DNA from: Verrucomicrobiaceae bacterium
GTDB lineage: Bacteria > Verrucomicrobiota > Verrucomicrobiia > Verrucomicrobiales > Verrucomicrobiaceae
Assembly (NCBI GenBank): GCA_016795485.1
Contig: JAEUHM010000044.1
Span: 62,001 to 126,000, forward strand
DNA: 64,000 nucleotides
Direction: 5' to 3'
How positions within the stretch are numbered: the stretch's first letter is position 1; the number at the start of each line of letters is the position of its first letter. Both the position numbers and the translations under genes were made by a program. The notes beneath the pieces are model-generated. The model searched no databases, was not told the origin of the DNA, and was given only the letters and a program-made list of their open reading frames with translations. Positions 52,087-61,066 of the stretch are shown here, one piece after another.

Positions 52087-55000
52087 CTATTGGCCCACAA
52101 AGGTAGGGAAGGCTGGCATCTCTGGCAGGACGGAGGCTGCGGCCTTGTCGTAGTGTACCTCCTCGATGCGGTACTTGACGTTGACGTTGCCAAACGTGCC
52201 ATCTCCACTGTAGGTCAAGTCAAAGGACGGCGTCCTCTTGTAAACATTGATCGCCCAGTCGATGGAACGGCCATTGTTTTCGATTCCCAGCCTATCATCA
52301 GGATCCAAATCGAAGAGATCTCCCCTAGTGTCGGCATCCCACAAGGAACCGCTGATGGAGAATTGGTACTGGTCTAGATGATAGTCCACCCCGGTAACCG
52401 TGCCGGAGGCATCTTGAATGAGATCCGGCACCACAGCATACTCAATGCGCAGGTCCTTCCCCAATGGATCCCCATACCAACCAATCACCGAGGTACATTT
52501 GATCAGAGACTCAGTTCGTAGCCATGTGCCGTTCCTGAACAGGTACATGGCCACGCCATTGCGGTCCGAAGTGTAGAGGTCTGCATAGTTGTAAGCGTTG
52601 GTCCCCCATTCCGCGCCATCCACGATGGAAATGCCTTCACAGACACACCGGAATACCCGTGGGGCGCGCTGAAGGTCTGCGGGAGGGCGGACCAGATTGA
52701 GGTGAGCTTCTAGCATGGTCTTCATTTCCTCACGCCTGCGGGTGATATCGGCTGCCTTGGCATCATCGCCCCTTTGCACTTCAAACAGGCGCGGCAGTAC
52801 CAGCTCCCAGATGGGCTGGAGGCGGACTTTGATGGGCTTGGCTTCGGAGTCACTGGTGATAACAGTTTCCCCCGTCACGGTGCCTCCCACGCCGAAGTAC
52901 CAGGTCTTGGAGTCCGAAGTCTCCACCGCCGAGGCTGCACTGCTGGTCTTGGCGTACTGAACGCCTCCACTTCCGCCAGGATTGCCGCCGCCACTCTTCG
53001 TGAGGGTGACGCCCACGTTCCAGTTGGAAGAGAAGTTTTCGGCCGCCTTTTGAGCGCTCATGATGGTTTCCCCGATGAGCTTGGCTCCATACAGGGTGCT
53101 GAGAGGGTAGTGGGTGCCCCAGGTTTCAAAAAACTGGCCGTAACCGGCAAAGTCTCCTGGCTGCAAAGCCATGACTGCGTCAATGAACTGGCGCTCCAGC
53201 TTGACCTCTGACTTGTTCAAGGAGAGAAAGTAGCTAGCCTTCCACTTCATATTAATGATGGAGACGCTGTTGGTAGAGTCCAGGTTAGTGGCGGCTTCCG
53301 AGTACCCGCCTGAGCCACCCACAGATCCGCTGTCTGCGGAGACGCTGACGGTGTAGCCTTTGGAGCGTTCCTTCTGGCTAAAGTACATGGTAGTTGTGTT
53401 GCCGCCGCCAGCCGTGCCGTCTTTCCCATACAGAAACACGGGCGGGATGGCCCCACTATCGGCTAGGGTGTAGTATTTGGAGTTGAAATCAAGGTGTTGG
53501 AAGATGCGGGCGTTGCCGCCGCTGGTGCCTCGTTCCACCAGGCAGTTGGGGTTCATGCGCTGGATATGATACCCACACATGGCGTCCTCCAGGGCCTGGG
53601 TATTGGAGCGCGGGGCACTGCCATAGGTATTGGGCTGCTCCTGTATCCTATTGATCACGGAAGGCTGCTTGATCCCTTTCCAAGCGTTGTAGGCTGGGTC
53701 ATCAATCAGCGCCACTGTCTGGTTGATGCCGGTGCCGAAGGAACGTGTGAAGGAGACGACTGTATTGCCACTGGCCAACGGCACACTGATCGTGATGTCA
53801 TTCCTTCCGGTAGATTGGAAGATGCCTATGTCATCAGGAATAGCCGCTACGACTTCCACGGAAGAAAAGGCCCTGGAGGTGATGGTTTGATCCTGGCGGA
53901 GAAGCACGTTTTTCGCCTTGAGGGTTTCCGGAGGGCCGTCGACCCTGACCAGGGACCAGAGGTTGCGTTCCCCCAGCGGTGATCCTTTCTTGAACTCTAG
54001 CAGGAGAGGGTAATCGTGACCTGCGGAGATGGTCAGTTCCATGGTGCCGTCTGTGCTCTTCCACGGGCCTTCCCATTCCATGGGAGGCACAGGAGGAGCG
54101 GGCGGCTCATTAGTGTCTGTCACACGGGCAAACACCTTTGCCCCCAGTTTGAGGGTGCCGTCCGTGTTCAAGATGAGACGCCTGTCTGCGGGTGGAACCA
54201 CTCCCAAGGGATTCCCCAGAGCGTCATAGGAGCCTGTGGCCTCATAGCCGCCAGGGACTATTCTGAATCTCCAGAACTTCTTGCTGGTGTTGAAGGTCGT
54301 CATCAAGCCGCCCGCGCTATCCCAGGAAACGGCAATGGTTTCTCCCGTGCTGTCCTTTGGCCCCCAAAGGCCCTCTGGATTGAAACGCAGGCGGTTTTTC
54401 AACGTCATGGGCACTGTGGGGGAGTAGCGTCCCAGGGCATTGCTGAGACGTGCGGCACCGCCGTTTTCAAGCACGGCGGATTGCGGGCCAGTGAGGATGA
54501 GCCACTGGGCCATTTCCTCGCCCCTGTAGTCCTCCCTCCCCAAGTAAGGCACGACTGCGGATCCGCCAGTGGGGTCCCCTGTGCCATCCTGACGGTGGCC
54601 GAAGAGGCGGAAGAACACGTTGGGGTGCCCCTCTAGCTGCTGGTAAATGATGGAAGAGCCTGCTTCAAACTGCATGCGCAGGATGCGCTCCTCTGAGCCG
54701 ATCAGGGCACTGATCTGGGTGGTGGAGGCTTCCGGTGATTGCAGGAAGACTTCCTGGCTGTCCATGCCCGCAGTTTCAGCCATTTTGGTAGCGTTCTTGA
54801 TGGTGTGGGCACTTCTGGCGTGGGGCACCTTGTAGCTCTCCCCTTCCTCTCCGTACATCCAGGTACCGGTGACATTGACCACGTCTGGTGCGGGTGCCGC
54901 TCTGGGCAACCGAACCGTGCTCTTTCTGGCCTCTGCCCAGATGTCGATGCCAAAGTTGTCCATCATGGTGTCTGGTGCCGTGAAGATGAACCGCCTGGAA

Positions 55001-57000
55001 CTGGCATTGTTCTCCGTCCACTCCTGCTTGTTGTCCTCATTGGTCAAGTCAGTGCGTGCAAAGATATAATACACATTAGGGTTGCCTGCTGTGCGGGTGA
55101 TGTAGGTCAGGCGGTTGGCATTGCTGAGGCCATTACTCTCAGAGAGCTGATAGACGCCATCTTCCACGCGGGTGATGATGTATGCAGCACGATGGGGGAG
55201 GTTAGGCTTGTCAAATGACTTGCCCTGCTTTTCAGGTGGGAGTTTGGCTACGTTGGCGATCATGCTTGCCACGGTTTCCGCAGGGCCGAGGTTTTTTACC
55301 TGGACATTGCGGGTGAAGTTGATGGCGCTCGTCGTCCACACGCCGGTCGGGTCAACGGGCGCTGTGGCTGGTGTGCCTTTGTATCTGGAAAGCGGGAACG
55401 CTGGCTCTGTGCCTGTGGTTTGGATCGTAACGGCTCTCTCCGGCTCATCTTGGCGCTCCGTGATAGTGAGATCGTAAGATTGCTGGGCCGCACTCGTGGC
55501 ATCGTAGCCAGCTATGGCTTCTCCTTGCTCATCTCCGAAGATCCACCTCGCCTTGTCATGGGTCTTTTGCGTGCTGGAGCCGCCCGCTGGTATCTCTGCC
55601 ACATAGGCTGGCGCGCCTACTTCGTTAGTGGAGTAGAGGCGCACCTTTTGGGCCGTCTTGTTCCGGAAGGTCACTGAGAGCGGATCAGGGTCAGGGGCCA
55701 CCGGGGTCTGCTGGGCTTCGAGCACAAAGGACTGCCGCGCCTGGGCTGTGGCGGTATAGCTGACTTCCAACGGAATGCCGTCCTTGTCTCCAAACAGCCA
55801 GACATTGCCTGGGTAGCTGTCTCTGGGAACAGTGCCGCCAGCGGGAAGCTCGCCCATGTAGTCTGCACTGTTGTTGTTCTGGACATAAAGATAGGCCGTG
55901 GTGGCTGTCTTGTTCTCAAAGGTGACGTTGACCATGTCAGCCGTGCCAGGGACCACCGGTGCCACGGGGGCCACGACCGGGGCCACCGAGCTGGTGATGT
56001 CAAAGCGCTGCTGTGGCTCTGCCGAAGTCACAAAGCTGGAGACCTGGGCACCTGCCATGCCAAACACCCACTGTGTGCCAGGATAAGCCGACAGGGTGGC
56101 GCTTGTCCTTGGCTCCAGTTGGCCCGCAGCCTCTGGCGCTACATTGGGGTCCGGGTTGGTGACGACAAAAACATCAACGATTTGGCTCATGCTGTTGGTA
56201 AAGGTCACGGAAACCGCGCTCTGATTGGCAGTGGGCTGATTCGGGCGACGTGCTTCCAAAATGGCGGACTCGGGTATGGCAAACACCTGATTGGGCTCAG
56301 CTGACGCGAGGTAGGTCCCTATTTCTCTGACCCGCTGGGGGAATTGCATAGCGATCAACCACTCATTCCCAGGATAGGAATCCACACGCAAACGGCTCTG
56401 CGCCTCGATGACGCCTTGTGGTATAGGATCGCCGCCCGCTGGGTCTGCCACATACAGTAGCAACTGAGAACGTGAAGGGTTGCTGAATGTCACAGCCACA
56501 AGCTGGGGCTGGCGTCTGCTTGGATCCGTGGGCTGCGGTCCGGGGCCCACTGGCGGTGCAAACCTGTCGTCCGGCGGTGCTCCGCGTTGCGGCGGGTCAG
56601 GGCGTCTTCTCGGGTCTACGCCCTTGCCTTTGAGGGCCTTAATCTTATCAGAAATCCGGGTGCTGAGACGGCCAAAGAAGCCTTGCTTGATTTCCACCTC
56701 CTGCCTGGGCCCAGAGCCGGCTGTGAACTCCTTGAGGACTTTCTCGCCCTGAACGGCGTTCCAAATATGGCCTGCGTTCATACGCTGAACCTTATCTTCA
56801 CCGGCAGGTATCTCCCCATAGCTCACAGGACTGCCATCAGCGCCAATCCAGTAGAGTTCTACTGCGTTCGGGGTGCGGTTCTTGAATGTAACAACGACTT
56901 CGCCCGGCTGTTGCTGAGCTGCCAGGAACGGGCTTATCAGCAGGAGAACTGCCAAGAGGTGGAGTAGGCGGTACCGCGGATATCTATCTTGAGTTTGCAT
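52087..57000 (-). CDS. giant secreted MACPF (perforin-like) protein with five VHL-beta-like domains
   Basis: 1637 residues, signal peptide ~1-28. Five ~75-residue domains at ~34-105, 167-245, 262-336, 357-428 and 440-514 match the beta domain of the von Hippel-Lindau protein (VTFKNRTPNAVELYWIGADG, IPAG, GHIW, with human VHL reading CNRSPR, LPPG and GHLW). Residues equivalent to VHL Y98 and W117 are kept in domain 1 (Y61, W80) and domain 4 (Y381, W401). ~520-1100 is a lipocalin-like and Gly-rich beta region. The MACPF domain is ~1130-1430 with its signature WGTHY (1294-1298). The C-terminal ~200 residues form a further beta domain. Pore-forming function is inferred from the MACPF family. Confidence 0.88.
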   Translation of the reverse strand: MQTQDRYPRYRLLHLLAVLLLISPFLAAQQQPGEVVVTFKNRTPNAVELYWIGADGSPVSYGEIPAGEDKVQRMNAGHIWNAVQGEKVLKEFTAGSGPRQEVEIKQGFFGRLSTRISDKIKALKGKGVDPRRRPDPPQRGAPPDDRFAPPVGPGPQPTDPSRRQPQLVAVTFSNPSRSQLLLYVADPAGGDPIPQGVIEAQSRLRVDSYPGNEWLIAMQFPQRVREIGTYLASAEPNQVFAIPESAILEARRPNQPTANQSAVSVTFTNSMSQIVDVFVVTNPDPNVAPEAAGQLEPRTSATLSAYPGTQWVFGMAGAQVSSFVTSAEPQQRFDITSSVAPVVAPVAPVVPGTADMVNVTFENKTATTAYLYVQNNNSADYMGELPAGGTVPRDSYPGNVWLFGDKDGIPLEVSYTATAQARQSFVLEAQQTPVAPDPDPLSVTFRNKTAQKVRLYSTNEVGAPAYVAEIPAGGSSTQKTHDKARWIFGDEQGEAIAGYDATSAAQQSYDLTITERQDEPERAVTIQTTGTEPAFPLSRYKGTPATAPVDPTGVWTTSAINFTRNVQVKNLGPAETVASMIANVAKLPPEKQGKSFDKPNLPHRAAYIITRVEDGVYQLSESNGLSNANRLTYITRTAGNPNVYYIFARTDLTNEDNKQEWTENNASSRRFIFTAPDTMMDNFGIDIWAEARKSTVRLPRAAPAPDVVNVTGTWMYGEEGESYKVPHARSAHTIKNATKMAETAGMDSQEVFLQSPEASTTQISALIGSEERILRMQFEAGSSIIYQQLEGHPNVFFRLFGHRQDGTGDPTGGSAVVPYLGREDYRGEEMAQWLILTGPQSAVLENGGAARLSNALGRYSPTVPMTLKNRLRFNPEGLWGPKDSTGETIAVSWDSAGGLMTTFNTSKKFWRFRIVPGGYEATGSYDALGNPLGVVPPADRRLILNTDGTLKLGAKVFARVTDTNEPPAPPVPPMEWEGPWKSTDGTMELTISAGHDYPLLLEFKKGSPLGERNLWSLVRVDGPPETLKAKNVLLRQDQTITSRAFSSVEVVAAIPDDIGIFQSTGRNDITISVPLASGNTVVSFTRSFGTGINQTVALIDDPAYNAWKGIKQPSVINRIQEQPNTYGSAPRSNTQALEDAMCGYHIQRMNPNCLVERGTSGGNARIFQHLDFNSKYYTLADSGAIPPVFLYGKDGTAGGGNTTTMYFSQKERSKGYTVSVSADSGSVGGSGGYSEAATNLDSTNSVSIINMKWKASYFLSLNKSEVKLERQFIDAVMALQPGDFAGYGQFFETWGTHYPLSTLYGAKLIGETIMSAQKAAENFSSNWNVGVTLTKSGGGNPGGSGGVQYAKTSSAASAVETSDSKTWYFGVGGTVTGETVITSDSEAKPIKVRLQPIWELVLPRLFEVQRGDDAKAADITRRREEMKTMLEAHLNLVRPPADLQRAPRVFRCVCEGISIVDGAEWGTNAYNYADLYTSDRNGVAMYLFRNGTWLRTESLIKCTSVIGWYGDPLGKDLRIEYAVVPDLIQDASGTVTGVDYHLDQYQFSISGSLWDADTRGDLFDLDPDDRLGIENNGRSIDWAINVYKRTPSFDLTYSGDGTFGNVNVKYRIEEVHYDKAAASVLPEMPAFPTFVGQ

Positions 57001-57023
57001 GGGACTGAGAGGGTGGGAGTGAG

Positions 57024-58646
57024 TTAAGGTGCGGGGATCACTTCGATGGTGAACTTGGCCTTGGTTCCCTGTGACTTGTCATCTTCCCAGGGCCGACTAC
57101 TAACGAGTTCCACACTCGTGGTGCCGGGCGCGATTGCCTTGAAGCCGATACGGAAGTCGGCCCCAGGTGCGCCAGGGGGCAGATTCTTCAACGGCCTCAG
57201 ACTCAAAGCAGGAGGCAGGGCTACAGGGCCCACCACGGCGGCGTTTGGAAAGGCGGAGAAGCTCCAAGAGAAGCCAGTGGAAGGATTGTTTGGGAGGGCA
57301 ACCTCCAACACCTGGCCCACGCTAAGCTTCACGGTCTCCCTGCTAGTGGCCTCTTTGAGCACCTTTGTGGGGGCTTCTGATACAGGGTCTGTGGGAGAAC
57401 CAAAGGCATTGTCCGCAAACTCATTGCGCCCGATGTCCACGATGAAGCAGCCATCCAGGGCGCTGAACTGGCGGTTCTTGTTTCCGGTGATGCGGTTGTC
57501 AGTAAAGTTGAGCCGCTGGCTGCCACCCGCCACCAGGATGGGCAAAGGTTCGGCCTCATTGGCTTCATAGTTGTCCTGGATGGCCATTTGCGAGATAGTG
57601 ACGTTCTCACAGCCAAAAAGGTAAAAGACCCCACCGGAGTTGTGGGTGGCCTTGCCACCATTGAGATAAATGGAGCGGCTCTCCGTGGCAGAGAGCGCAT
57701 AGGCACCGCAGCCGTCCAGATGACAATCATGTAACCTGATGCCCCTAGAACCCTCCACCGACAGCACTCCTGCAGTGCATCGCCCATCTTTGACAGCAGG
57801 CTTGTGGGTGAGGTGCAGGCCAGTGAGTTCCACAAATTGTGAATTGGCCACCCTCACCACAAGATTGTCCATGCTCGGGTTGATGAGGGAAACGGCTCCG
57901 TTACCTTTGAGGTGAATGTCCTTCTTGTCCTCAATGACCAGACCCATCTCGGGGACTTGGTATTCACCAGCCTGCAGAACCAGTGTGGTGCGTGGAACCG
58001 CTTTTTGCACAGCTGCCTGGAGGTCATCCGTTGGTGCTAGGTTGATTTCCTGAGCTTCAGTTGGTTCTTCTGGCACGTCCGCTGGCGGCGGTTGGCTTGG
58101 TGTGGCCTGCTGAGTCGCCTTGGGCAGGTCGGAAGTGACTTTGATGGTGTAATTGAACTTGCTGCCAATGGCTCCGCCGTCCCACGGCTGCCGGTAGACG
58201 AGTTCTATCGTGGTGGTGCCGGGGGCTACGGCTTTGAACGCAAGCCGGTGGTCTGGCCCTGCCGCGCCATCCCGGTCGGAAGGTGGTGAGCGGTAGTCAG
58301 GGTCCGGTGAAGCAGCAGCAGGCAATACGATAGCCTGATCCGGTGCCCGCACAGTCCTCCAGCTAAAGCCAGTGGTGCGATTTTCATTCAAAGACGTCAT
58401 CACCGTCTGGCCAACTCCAAGCGTGACGGTGCAGCCGTTATGGGCTTCTCTGAGGGTGTAATTGATGTCCCCCGCAGTGTATTTGGGCACTGATTTCTCT
58501 GCCGAGGGGGCTGGTGCCTTTTTCTTCTGCTTAAACAAGCGGTTCAAGAAACCCGGCTTCTTGGCAGGTGGATTGGCATCTTCTGCAATTGTCAGTCCAC
58601 ACCAACTGACGGCGAGAGCTAGGATAAGAGTTGATCTGATTTTCAT
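57024..58646 (-). CDS. secreted right-handed beta-helix protein bracketed by two chagasin-like (I42) domains
   Basis: 540 residues, signal peptide ~1-21. Chagasin-type inhibitor domains at ~63-170 and ~432-538. Each has the L4 loop (NRTTGFSW 89-96; NPSTGFSW 454-461), a Gly-rich L2-like turn (DGAAG; PGAPG) and the L6 loop (RQPW 152-155; SRPW 517-520), which in chagasin plug the active-site cleft of papain-type cysteine proteases. Between them (~200-415) is a parallel beta-helix (LHLTHKPAVKDGR, CHLDGCGAYA, NSGGVFYLFGCENVTI). The beta-helix is paralogous to the one at 58711. It starts 23 bases after the MACPF gene in reverse order, so cotranscription is likely. Confidence 0.88.
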   Translation of the reverse strand: MKIRSTLILALAVSWCGLTIAEDANPPAKKPGFLNRLFKQKKKAPAPSAEKSVPKYTAGDINYTLREAHNGCTVTLGVGQTVMTSLNENRTTGFSWRTVRAPDQAIVLPAAASPDPDYRSPPSDRDGAAGPDHRLAFKAVAPGTTTIELVYRQPWDGGAIGSKFNYTIKVTSDLPKATQQATPSQPPPADVPEEPTEAQEINLAPTDDLQAAVQKAVPRTTLVLQAGEYQVPEMGLVIEDKKDIHLKGNGAVSLINPSMDNLVVRVANSQFVELTGLHLTHKPAVKDGRCTAGVLSVEGSRGIRLHDCHLDGCGAYALSATESRSIYLNGGKATHNSGGVFYLFGCENVTISQMAIQDNYEANEAEPLPILVAGGSQRLNFTDNRITGNKNRQFSALDGCFIVDIGRNEFADNAFGSPTDPVSEAPTKVLKEATSRETVKLSVGQVLEVALPNNPSTGFSWSFSAFPNAAVVGPVALPPALSLRPLKNLPPGAPGADFRIGFKAIAPGTTSVELVSSRPWEDDKSQGTKAKFTIEVIPAP

Positions 58647-58710
58647 AGAGACAGGGTGCTATAGGGTTGCATGGCTAAAGATTGGTTTTGGGCTTAGGCG
58701 CTCTGTCTTG

Positions 58711-59922
58711 TCAGCGTGCCTCCTTGGCAGGTGGCAGTCCTGGAATGGCAGGCTTTTCAGCCCCAGCCGGCGAGGGCGTCGGTTCCCCCTGCGGTGTAGC
58801 TAACTGGGCCGCTGTGACTTCCAGACGATTCCACAAGCTGCCGTCTGACCACTCGATCTGGTTTCCGCTACCGCTGAGGTGTCCTCTCTTTGGATTGGGT
58901 CGGGGGGCTCCTTTCCCCACGTCCTCCATGATCAGGGTGATCGCTTCATCGTGTGCGCCACCTTCAGCCACTTGCCAGCGCTGTCGCAACCCCGTGCTAA
59001 GTGCCACCACAGTCAGCCGGGTGGCTTGCTCTGCGGGATAGGCAGTAAGCTCCGCCATACCGCCATGCTCATCCGTCCAGATGCCACTCAGGGCCTGCCT
59101 CGGTAGCGGCTCACTAGCCTCCACGGGTGCAAGGAACTCATTCTGCTCAAACTCATTGCCATGCATGGCCACGATGAAGCAATCCTCTAGCTTGGAGAAC
59201 TGACGGTTCTTGTTGTGGGCTACTTTGTTGCCTGTGAAGGTGAGCTTTTGAGTGCTGCTAGCGTCCAGAATGGGCAGGACACTGCCAAATTGTTCCGTCT
59301 CATAGTTGTCGCTAATCATGACGGCCCGGATGGAGACGAGTTCGCAATTGGCGAAGTAAAACACGCCCCCTGAGTTGTGTGTAGCCTTTCCGGCAAACAC
59401 TCCCAGATCGCTTACGTTAGTAGCACCTATGGCAAACGCCCCACAGCCGTCTAGGTGACAGCGGGTGACTCGTATTTTTTGAGAGTCTTCAATGTTGAGC
59501 ACTCCAGCCGTACAGCGCCCATCCTTGACGGCAGGCTGATGAGTCACATGGAGCCCACTTAGGCTCACTCCAGCGCTGTGGATGATGCTGACCACGACAT
59601 TCTCCATGCTGCGGTTAATGAGCGACGCCTTGCCCCCGCCCTCCAGTGTGAGACCCGATTTTTCTTCAATGATGAGCCCTTCCTCTGGCACAAAGTGCTC
59701 ACCGGCCTCGAGAACCAGAACCGTACCAGCCTCAGCCGCCGCAATGGCAGCCTGGAGGCTGGTTTCGGGAGGGATCCGGGTCTCGGGCCGGGCGGGAGAG
59801 AGGTCATCCTTATCCGGGAGAGGGGTAAACTTGCTTTCTGTATGCTCAGACTGCGCCAGCAGAGCCAGCGGGCACAGAAACTGAGCGCACAGAAGAACGA
59901 GGCCTAGCGTCATTGGCTTCAT
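58711..59922 (-). CDS. secreted right-handed beta-helix protein
   Basis: 403 residues with a signal peptide (~1-23, ends ALLAQ). The parallel beta-helix (~55-260) shares long stretches with the neighbouring chagasin protein: AVKDGRCTAGVLNIEDSQKI against AVKDGRCTAGVLSVEGSRGI, and CHLDGCGAFA against CHLDGCGAYA. There are no inhibitor loops. A separate C-terminal domain (~275-375) with LSGIWTDEHGGMAELT and HDEAITLIMEDVG resembles the lipocalin-like part seen in the middle of the MACPF protein (EGPWKSTDGTMELTIS). It ends in a Pro-rich tail. It could be a paired surface module of the same apparatus. Confidence 0.82.
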   Translation of the reverse strand: MKPMTLGLVLLCAQFLCPLALLAQSEHTESKFTPLPDKDDLSPARPETRIPPETSLQAAIAAAEAGTVLVLEAGEHFVPEEGLIIEEKSGLTLEGGGKASLINRSMENVVVSIIHSAGVSLSGLHVTHQPAVKDGRCTAGVLNIEDSQKIRVTRCHLDGCGAFAIGATNVSDLGVFAGKATHNSGGVFYFANCELVSIRAVMISDNYETEQFGSVLPILDASSTQKLTFTGNKVAHNKNRQFSKLEDCFIVAMHGNEFEQNEFLAPVEASEPLPRQALSGIWTDEHGGMAELTAYPAEQATRLTVVALSTGLRQRWQVAEGGAHDEAITLIMEDVGKGAPRPNPKRGHLSGSGNQIEWSDGSLWNRLEVTAAQLATPQGEPTPSPAGAEKPAIPGLPPAKEAR

Positions 59923-59960
59923 GGAGGTGGGGAGGAGAGCTTACGGGAGGATGGTTTACC

Positions 59961-60902
59961 TTAATTGACCCGAGATTTCGATTGGCTGCTCGAATCGGAG
60001 TCGGGCGGGGGCTGAGGGAGCTGACTAGGCCGTTGGGATGAGGAGGTTCCGCCCGGAGTGGGAGGCGACTGCTCGGCCTCAGGGCGGCTACTGTTGTTGC
60101 TGTTCGTTTGGAATCCTCCCGCTTGGTTGTTGGCTGAAGTCGGCGTTGGAGTTGGCGGGAGGGGGCCGGGGCTGGCCTCTCTAGGGCCGAACACCCTTCC
60201 AAAGAATCGGCTTACTTTGGTGCCTGGAAGATCAGGCAACTTCCCATTGGGGTCAGCAGGTGCGCGGACCGTACCCGCAGGCCTAACGCCATTCATGTCT
60301 TCAACCACGTCATCCACCCTCCGATCTGCATTTGTGCCGCTGGGCCTGGGCACACTCCTGGTCGAGGAACTACTGCTACTACTGTTGCTGGAAGGATTCG
60401 ATCTGTTGAACAGGCCGCCGAGAAGCCCTTGACGAGGCGGGGAAGACGCAGATGAGGAGGGGATGCTCATCGAGTTACGTCCCGTGGAGTCTAGAGTGCC
60501 GCTTGGTGTGCGCCCAGAGGGTGGCGGAAGCCTACCATACTCACTGGAGACGGAGTTCCTTGGCGAGGCGTTCGGGGTGCCGCTTGGTGCGCGCCCCTCT
60601 AGTGTCGGTAGCCGAGCATACTCGCCCGAGGCTGAGGTCCGCGCACCTGGGATGGAGCCGTATTCCCCAGATCCACGATTGCTCGCGGCACCTGTTCTCG
60701 CGGCACCTGGGATGGAGCCGTATTCCCCAGATCCACGATTGCTCGCGGCACCTGGGACAGTAACGCTACTTCGCGGGCTAGAAGGGGGAGTGCCAGCCGG
60801 AGATCTGCCGGATGGGGGCGGGCTGTTCTGAGCCTGCGTGGACAGAGCCATGGAGGCAATCAAAGAAATGGACGCATAGATGGGGAGTGTGCTTGTTTTC
60901 AT
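59961..60902 (-). CDS. secreted Ser/Pro-rich low-complexity protein with internal repeats
   Basis: 313 residues, signal peptide ~1-24. The rest is disordered and rich in Ser, Pro, Gly and Asn. A 20-residue unit (AASNRGSGEYGSIPGA.. core) is present twice, made by a 60-bp DNA repeat. Four short motifs EY[GA]x[IL]P (SGEYGSIP twice, SGEYARLP, SSEYGRLP) and SPR[NS]S words recur. There is a poly-Ser run at ~170-180. A short basic part KVSRFFGRVFGPREA may bind membranes. It resembles the protein at 51097 in composition and SPRN words. Function unknown; a flexible substrate or surface stalk is possible. Confidence 0.72.
   Translation of the reverse strand: MKTSTLPIYASISLIASMALSTQAQNSPPPSGRSPAGTPPSSPRSSVTVPGAASNRGSGEYGSIPGAARTGAASNRGSGEYGSIPGARTSASGEYARLPTLEGRAPSGTPNASPRNSVSSEYGRLPPPSGRTPSGTLDSTGRNSMSIPSSSASSPPRQGLLGGLFNRSNPSSNSSSSSSSTRSVPRPSGTNADRRVDDVVEDMNGVRPAGTVRAPADPNGKLPDLPGTKVSRFFGRVFGPREASPGPLPPTPTPTSANNQAGGFQTNSNNSSRPEAEQSPPTPGGTSSSQRPSQLPQPPPDSDSSSQSKSRVN
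60643..60754 (-). repeat. 60-bp tandem repeat within the Ser/Pro-rich gene
   Basis: 52 bases starting GCACCTGGGATGGAGCC are identical at 60643-60694 and 60703-60754, a period of 60 bases, so the frame is preserved (20 residues per unit). Confidence 0.9.
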
Positions 60903-61066
60903 GGGGACGAGGTTGAGGTTACGGGTTCAGGGTTGGTGGAAGATGACGTGGCGGTGGCGGCGGAGAAATCGGCGTTAGGAGGCAACACCGCTTTCATGGT
61001 GTTCACCCATGACATGCCCCGCTTGGATACCGTTCCGGCAAAAAAGACGAAAAAACTTTTCGTGCC

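Noticed and set aside
52087-57000. TonB-like or autotransporter adhesin
   Set aside because: No beta-barrel C-terminus; the WGTHY motif and the preceding region fit MACPF better.
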